Assembly (NCBI GenBank): GCA_030834125.1
Contig: JAURFW010000006.1
Location: 36,461-100,460, forward strand
Direction of reading: 5' to 3'
Origin: Bacteroidota bacterium
GTDB taxonomy: Bacteria > Bacteroidota > Bacteroidia > NS11-12g > UBA955
DNA: 64,000 nucleotides
Shown here: piece after piece, positions 24,601-33,600 of the stretch
How positions within the stretch are numbered: position 1 is the stretch's first letter
How the letters are laid out: each line of letters begins with the position of its first letter
Notes under the pieces: generated by a model
Seen by the model: only the letters and a program-made list of their open reading frames with translations
Told to the model about the DNA's origin: nothing
Databases searched by the model: none
Position numbers and translations under genes: made by a program

Positions 24601-27600
24601 GTTTAACCGAGAATAATTATAATTTTAGTGGAATTTCATCCTCTGCTGCAACAGGGTCAAAGTTAATAAAGTATCAGTGGGATTTTGGAACTGGAGCTAA
24701 CCCAAAAACAGGTACTGGTTCTCGTATTAATAATGTTCATTACACAAATACAAATGCGGGTTTAAAGAATATAAAGCTTACAGTTACTGATACTAATGGG
24801 TGTGTTCATGATACAGTGGTTCAAGTTTTGGTTAAAGAAAATCCAACTGCTATTGTAAGAATTAGCTCCAATGATAGCATGTGCTTGAGAGGAAATGAGT
24901 TTACATTTAATCATTCATCTAATGCATCGAGTGGATCATCCATATCTTCTGTGAAATGGGATTTTGGGAACCAGGCAACTCCCGCAACTTCAACATCAGA
25001 TACCCAAAGTGTTTCATACCTTATCGCCGAGACAAAAAATGTGAGGTTTATTGTTTACGATGCAAATGGTTGTACCGATACAAGTTTGTTAAATCCCGTA
25101 GTTAAAGCACACCCAACATCAGATATTCAAATTTCTGCTATTGATGAGCAATGTCTACGCGGTAATAAGTTTACGTTTGATGGTACAGGAACAGTTGCAT
25201 CAGTTACAAACAGCAGTATTACATCATATTCATGGTCTCTTGGCGGTGGTTTGAAGAATTCTGTAAATACAAGTAGTTCAAAAATTTCGAATGTAATTTA
25301 TACTAGTGCTTCTAACAGAGATATAACGCTTATCGTTAAAGATGCGAATGGTTGTTATGATACACTTACAGAGAGAATTTCAGTAAAACCTCATCCTGTT
25401 GCAAGTTGGAATGTAAACGATAACGACCAATGTTTGAATTTCCAATCCTTCGATTTTACACAAACGGCTACAGCAACCAGTGGTTCTAAAATATCTTATT
25501 ACCGTTGGGAATTTGATAATACTAGTTCACAGGGTACCACTCAGGGGTCGAATTTAACTTCATTAAAAAATGTTGATTATACTACAATTGGTACTAAAAC
25601 GGTTAAACTTATAGTAAGTGATTCAAATGGTTGTAAGGACACTTTTAGCAATGTAGTAGAAGTTCGTGACATACCAATTCCTAGAATTACTATGTCTCCA
25701 AATGGTTCAGATACAATGTGTTATGATGTAAATAGTTTCACATTTAACTCATCAACAAGTAGCGCAGGAACCAATTCGAGTATTTCTTCAAGAAAATGGG
25801 ATTTTGATTTAAATGGAAATCAATCAACTCCTGCTACATCAACTTCTTCTGGCAATTCCGTTACTTATGATACAGCTGGGACTTTCAGAGCTAGGCTTAT
25901 AGTTAATAATACTTTTGGTTGTTCAGATACTGTATATAAAAATATTACAGTATTAGATAATCCGAAAGGGGATTGGACAACTCAATCTTTTACACAATGT
26001 TTAAATGAAAACATTTTTGATTTTAATACACAAAATACCAAATCTACTTTTGGTAGTTCTATCTTCAAATGGAGTTGGGATTTTGGAACGGGTGCCACAT
26101 ACAATTCAAATGAAGCATCTCAATCAAATCCAAAGAAAATAAAATATACTGGAGCAGGAATCAAAGATGTAACTTTAATTATTACCGATGCGAATGGATG
26201 TACAGATACTTTAACAAAAAATATCCGCATCAGAAATAATCCTGAAGCAATAATCAGTATGGCATCGTCATCTGATGATAGTCTTTGTTTAAGAGGTAAT
26301 AGTTTTGATTTTGCTAATTCAAGTAAAGCAGCAGTTTCTTCACAAATCCAATCTTATGAATGGAATTTTGGAAATAATGTAACTCCAAGTACTTCAAGTG
26401 CACAAAATCCTAGTAATATTCGATATTCAACTACGGGAAATAAATCAGTACGATTTGTTGTAAAAGATACCAATACATGTAATGATACAGCCTATTTAGT
26501 GATTAATGTAAAACCTCATCCAATCGCAAACATATATTTTAATGATTCGGTACAGTGTTTAAGAGGAAATGATTTTGAAATATATCCAAATATTACTTGG
26601 GCGACTTCTGCTAGAAGATTTATTTGGGATTCATTGGGAAGTTCGTCAATATCTAATACCCCAATTATTCGAACAACTGCAAATGCAGTTAAAACTTCAT
26701 ACACATCATTGGGTAAGCAATATGTAACATTTATTGCTGAAGATAAAAATGGATGTTTTGATACAATTACTCGCTCTTTGGAGATATTAGAACATCCGGT
26801 TGCTGCATGGACGGTTAATGATTCGAACCAATGTAAAAAACAGAATGAATTTACATTTAATTCAACTTCAACTGGGGTAAATACTTTAACAACTTATTTG
26901 TGGAATTTTGGTAATGGAACCCAACCTAAAACCTCAAATAAACAGACGCCTAATTCTGTGATTTACGATACACTCGGATTCAATTGGGTTACATTAAGAG
27001 TACAAGATGCTAATGGCTGTTGGGATACTTTCCGAAATCAAATTGAAATAAAAGACAATCCGATCGCCAAAATCTCTATTAATCAGGACACTCAGTGCTT
27101 GCAAACTAATAGTTTCAATTTTGGTTCTTCGAATACTGGTGCAGGAAGTCAATCAACCATTAAAAATTATAATTGGATTTTTAGTGGTAGTAGCAATTAT
27201 TCAAGTTCATCGGCGGACTCAATTACAGGTGTAAAATATTCTTCTTCGGGTAATTATAATGTTAAGTTAATAATTGAAAATGTGGATGGTTGTAAAGATA
27301 CAATGGTTGAAACTATTGTAGTGGCTCCAAATCCTTATGCCGAATGGACCGTTAATCAAAATACCCAGTGTAAAAATGAAAATTTCTTCAACTTCCGTTC
27401 AACTAATTCGTTGGCAAATACAAATTCATCTATAGTAAGTTATAAGTGGAATTTTGGCACTAATTCAAACCCTTTGACATCAACTTCGGCAGATGTGGAC
27501 AGTGTAAGATATTCATCATCGGGAAATAAAACTGTAACTTTGACTATAACTGATTTAAACGGTTGTAAGGATACATTTACTTCAATAGTTAATGTGCTTC

Positions 27601-30600
27601 AAAACCCAATTGCTGAAATTAATAATATTCAAACAGAACTATGCTTCCGAGGCCACACCTTTAATTTTAAACCTTCGACTAAAACTACTCAGGCAACAGG
27701 TAGTGCACTTAAATCTCATTACTGGAAATTTGGCAGCAAGGCAAGTATTTCAACTTCCGATAGCGCTGTTGTTAATAATGTTACTTACAGTACATTTGGT
27801 AATTACTCGGCCATATATACGGTTACCGACTCTAATGGTTGTACTCATACCCACCAAATACCTCTGACCGTCAAAGCCCATCCTTCGGCTGATTTTAGAA
27901 TTGCAGATAGCTCTCAATGTTTCAGATCAAATAAATTTTCGGTAAATAGTTCTAGTTATAGTAATGATGTTTTAGGAACGAGGGCCAATATAAAAAATAC
28001 AATTTGGGATTTCGATCTGGCATCTCCAAATACTGCATCGCCAAGTGTTTCCTATGCATCTGATTTAAACAATATAATTTATAATAAAATTGGTGTCAAA
28101 ACTATTAGGTTAATTATCGAAGATAAAAATGGATGTACAGATACAATGGATAGAAATATTCATGTAAAAGAACATCCAATAGCAACAATCGAAAATTCGA
28201 GTAATTCTTCACAATGTAAATATCTCAATTCATTCGATTTAAATGCAAGTAAATCAACCGCGGTAAATAAATCTCAATTAGATTCATTTTATTGGAGTTT
28301 AGGATCAGGGTCTTCACCTCAGAATTCAATTAATGATAGTGTAAATAACCTAACATATAGTACTGCCGGTACCAAAACAATTCAACTAATTGTTAAGGAT
28401 AAAAATGAATGTTCTGATACCACTAAGCTAAATGTTGTTATTTACGAAAGTCCGGTGGCTCAAATAACGGTGAATAACGATACTCAGTGTTACAAAATTC
28501 AGAATTTTAATTTTGAAAGTGATGATACAAAAAGCACTAATTCATCTATTGTTCAGTACTCTTGGAGATTTGCACCAGATGGTAACCCAAGCACTGGTAA
28601 CTCCAAACGTGTTAATAACGTAAAATTTGCTAATTATGGTGAAAAGAATATTACTCTAGTTGTAAGAAATGCAGCTGGATGTATAGATTCAATTTCAAGA
28701 AAAGTCCGTGTAGAAGAAGAGCCAATTGCAAAATGGACTGCTAACCATTTAGATGATTGTTTTAGAGATAATGAATTTAATTTTAGCGGAACATCTAGTT
28801 CACCAGCTTCAGGAAGTTATCTAGTTGCTTATAATTGGGATTTTGGAGATAAATCTTTTCCAAATAGCGCAATTACTTCCAACTATAATGGTGTAAAATA
28901 TAGTGCTCTAGGATATAAAGATATTATACTTACTGTAACAGACGTAAATGGTTGTTCAGATACTTTCAAATCACAAATTTTCATTAAAAATCATCCTGTA
29001 GCTCGTTGGACTGTCAATAGTGGAACTCAATGTTTCCAAGAGAATAAATTCACCTATTCAGCCAATAGTTCCAGTGCTGTTAATAGTTCTCAATTAGTAA
29101 AATATGAATGGGATTTTAGTTCAGACAATACTGCTAATCCAAATAAGGCTTTTGGAGCTAATCCAACAAGTGTAACATATTCTGATACTGGTTTAAAAAG
29201 TGTCAGATTGATTATAAAAGATACAAATGGATGTTATGATTCAATAATCTCGACTATTAGAATACTGCCAAATCCAGTGGCGGGTTGGATAGTGAATAAT
29301 GATGATCAGTGTTTTGATGATAATAAATTTAGTTTTGATGCTCTTAACTATTCAAGTCCTACAAAAAATTCAAAATTAGTAGCGTATAATTGGAAACTTG
29401 GGAGTTTCTCTAGTCCGAGCACTTCAAGTTCAATAAATCCATCAAATGTAACATACTCGTATCATGGATATAAGACAATTACATTAACAGTGACGGATTC
29501 TAATACTTGTACTGATACATTTACTTCTGTTGTTCGGGTGCGAGAAAAGCCAGATGCTTTCTGGTCAGTAAATCAGGTTGCACAATGTTTAAATAATCAT
29601 ACCTTTACATTTACATCTAACGGTTCAACTCCCTTGAGTGGATCAAAGTTAGTGGCTTGGAAATGGGATTTTGGATTGGATGCAAATCCGAGAATTGATA
29701 CTACGGCACAACCTCAGGATGTTAAGTATAGTTCTCATGGATATAAAACTGTAACTCTTACAGTTACTGATTTAAATGGTTGTACAGATACGTTTACTTC
29801 TCAAATTGAAGTTCAACCAAGGCCAAGACCAGATTTTATAACTAATGGAGATAGCCAGTGTTTATATCAGAATAGATATGTATTCACCAATAAGTCAACG
29901 CTTGCATTTGGAAATATGACCTATACTTGGCATTTTGGTGATTCATCTTCAAAAGTTAATGCCAAGGATACGTTCCATATTTATGGATCAGAGGGTGTAT
30001 ACAGTGTTAAATTAATTGCTTCAACTAATCAGGGTTGTACGGATAGCATTACTAAACCTATCCGTGTTATGCCGATGCCAAAGCCGAAATATGCAGTAGC
30101 ATCAAATTGTTCGAATGGCTCTACTGTTGGCTTTGCTAATGGGTCTAGCATAGCTTCAGGTACCTTAAAATATTTCTGGAATTTTGGATCTGGCGGATTT
30201 ACAAGTACTCAACAAAGTCCGTACTTTACCTACAATCAATCTGGCGATTACAGGGTAACATTGAGAGCAACAAGTGACTTTGGATGTATAGATAGTTTTG
30301 TAGATACCATTACAGTATATGATAGAATTCAAGCAGGAATAGATGTTAAAACATCTCAATGTGGAAATGACACTGCTTTCCAATTCAAGAGTATTTCGCA
30401 ATATTCGACTGGAAACCAATTGAAATATTTCTGGGATTTTGGTGATTCTACCACATCGAATAAACAAAATCCAACGAAATCTTATAATACCTATGGGCAG
30501 TTTAAGGTCCAATTGATTATTGAGGGAAATGGAGGATGTAGAGATACTTCTTACGAAACAATTAATATTTATAACCGTCCAACGGCTGGTTTTGTTCAAA

Positions 30601-33600
30601 AAGATACCTGTACTCTCGGGCTCAATATGCAGTTTACAAATACTAGCTATGTTAATAATGATGTAATGTATTACGAATGGGATTTTGGTAATGGTAAAAC
30701 CAGTAACTTAAAAGATCCAAAGAGTCAATATGATACAGGTGGAGTATATCAGGTTATTCTTAGAGTAACCACCTCTAATGGATGTTTTGATAGCACGGTT
30801 CAATCAGTTAAAGCATATCCAAAACCTATTGTAAGATTTAAAGTAGATAGAGATCGGCAATGTGGCTCTGGAAATCTATTTGTGTTTACCGACTCTACTA
30901 TACAGTATGGAACCCAAACAAAATTCAATTGGAATTTTGGCGATGGTATATTTAGTAATCAGCAAAACGTGAGACACACTTATACCAATTATGGAAAGTA
31001 TAGTGTGGTACTTCGTGCTACAAATATTTATGGTTGTGCAGATGAAGACTCATTGAAGGTTGAAGTAATTAGTAAACCAGATGCCGGATTTGACTTTAAA
31101 GATACCTGTGACGGATATCCAATTCATTTTAGCAATACTACTATCGATACTACCGATTTTGTTAAGTATGAATGGTTATTAGAATCAGGAATAACTTCAA
31201 ATAAGAGAGATCCGAAGCACTTATTCAATTCTTCGGGTATTCGAAATGTTTGTCTGATTGCCGATAATGGAATTGGTACTTGTCAAGATACCATTTGTCA
31301 AAAAGTTGAGGTTTATTCTGTTCCTAATGCCATGTTCACACCTTCAAGTAACAATCAATGTGGACAAAATAAAGCTATAGTTTTTACCAATAAGTCTACA
31401 ATAGATAGTGGTTCACTCACTTATGAATGGAGTTTTGGTGACAGCGTAGGTTCAACTGATAAAGATCCTAGTCATACATATGGACAACCTGGTTTTTATC
31501 AGGTAAAACTTGTTGCAATTTCTGATAAAGGTTGTAAAGACTCAATAGGTAGCACAGCTACTCAAATCAGAATAAGAGAGCAACCAGAAATAAGTTTTGA
31601 TGTAAAAGATTCATGCTTTGGAGGTACAATTCAGTTTACCAATACAACCAATAATACTCAAAATATGTGGTTAACTACCAAATGGGATATGGGAGATGGT
31701 AGTGTAGTGTATAAAGATACTTTTAGGCATTATTATGGAAGCCCTGGTAAGTTCAAGGTTCAGTTAACCATGGTTCTTAATAATAATTGCGTTGATAGTT
31801 TTGCAAAATACGTGACTATTTTTCCTACACCTAATCCAAGATTAATCAATAATAATTCTGGTCTTTCTGTTTGCCAAGGTAGTAGTTCGTTTACATTCCA
31901 CGATAGTTCAAGTATAAGCGACAATTCTTATTTACGTTCGACTTGGATCACCAGCAAAGGAGATACACAAATTTTATCTAAGCAGGATAGCTTCTCCACC
32001 TCATTCCCAAATGCAGGCAAATATTGGGTATATTTATATAGTACTTCCAATCGAGGTTGCACCACTAAAGATTCAAGTACAATTGAAATTTATCCAGAGC
32101 CTACTGCAGACTTTCAAGTTAATGACTATGATCAGTGTTTAGTAAATAATCGTTTTTCATTTAATAGTTTAAGTAAAATACCGTTGGGTGGAGGAAGTTT
32201 AACTCATGAATGGTCTTTTGGTAATAATGTTAATGCAGTAACAGATACCTCAATTACCTACACTAAACCTGGTACATATCTTGTTACCTATAAAGTAATA
32301 AGTAGCTATGGTTGTTACGATGTAAAAGATACATGGGTTAGAGTTTATGAAATGCCTGAATCTAATTTCAATGTTAATAATTGGAATCAATGTTTATCAA
32401 GTAATAAATTCGATTTTGTAAATAACAGCACAATCCCAACTGGTAATGGTTCTTTGAAATATGCTTGGGAGTTCTCACCATCAGATATCGATTCAAGTAT
32501 GAGTCCTAGTCGTTCTTATTCAGGAACAGGTGCTTTCCCAGTGTTGCTAAGAGCAATCTCAAGTTTTGGTTGTGTGGATGATACTTTACAATATGTAAAT
32601 GTTTTACAAAATCCGGACACTCCTACTGTCAGAATTTTGGATGCAATAGCATGTCATGGAATGACTGGTAGATTGGAGATATTAGCTACTGGAGGATCTG
32701 GACCATATACTTATTCATGGAACGGTGCGAGTTTTTCACCAACTAATTATATTACTTCTGCACCTGCTGGGAATTATCAATTAACTATCAGAGATGATAA
32801 TGGCTGTGAAAGTTCGGGTACTTATTATTTCGATGAGCCAGATCCATTATTAGTTACTGCTAGTTTGGATTCTAATGCGATTTGTTACAATTCTTCAACA
32901 GGTGGAGCTTCCGTTAAGGGTATTTCAGGTGGTACTTCGCCATATAGGTATGTATGGACTAAAGGAACCAATCAATATTTTGGATCGAAACTCACGAAAA
33001 TGCCTGCGGGTACTTATTATTTAGTTGCTACAGATAATAATGGATGTGTAGATTCAGCATCGGTGACAATTAATCAACCATTGCAGGTTCAGGCTAGCTA
33101 TAAAGTATTAAAAGATATCAAATGTTTTGATTCCACCGGTAAAATAGCAATTACTGCATGGGGTGGAACTCCATATCCAGGAGATAGATATACTTATTAT
33201 TGGGATGGTGATATGATGGATGGTGGTAATGTAAAGGATAATCTTAAAGCAGGTGTTCACACTGTCGAAGTTCGTGACCAAAATTTCTGTATATCTCAAA
33301 GATTAAATATTCAACTTCTACAACCAACGCCAATTCAATTCGTATTGGATTCCTCGATTGATGTTCGCTGTGATGGAGAAATCAATGGAAAGGCCTTTGT
33401 TACAGTTTTTGGTGGTACACCTGATTATAAATATCGTTGGTATAAAAATGATAATTTCTATGCTGCCGGAATGCCATTGATTGGAGCTGACAAGGGTGAA
33501 TATAAACTTATGGTTACTGATAAAAATCAATGTCCAGATACAATGGATATTCCAGTAACAATTGAAGAGCCAGATCCTCTTGTTATATTTAATACAATAA

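Noticed and set aside
12938..32615. Regular DNA periodicity that could be read as CRISPR or satellite DNA
   Set aside because: The unit is about 277 bases, fully coding, diverged at DNA level, and without identical repeats or short spacers.
12221..33530. Many 60-145-codon minus- and plus-strand open frames inside the giant gene
   Set aside because: They recur at equivalent positions of the repeats, as expected for shadow frames of a repetitive gene; none has a credible promoter or domain.
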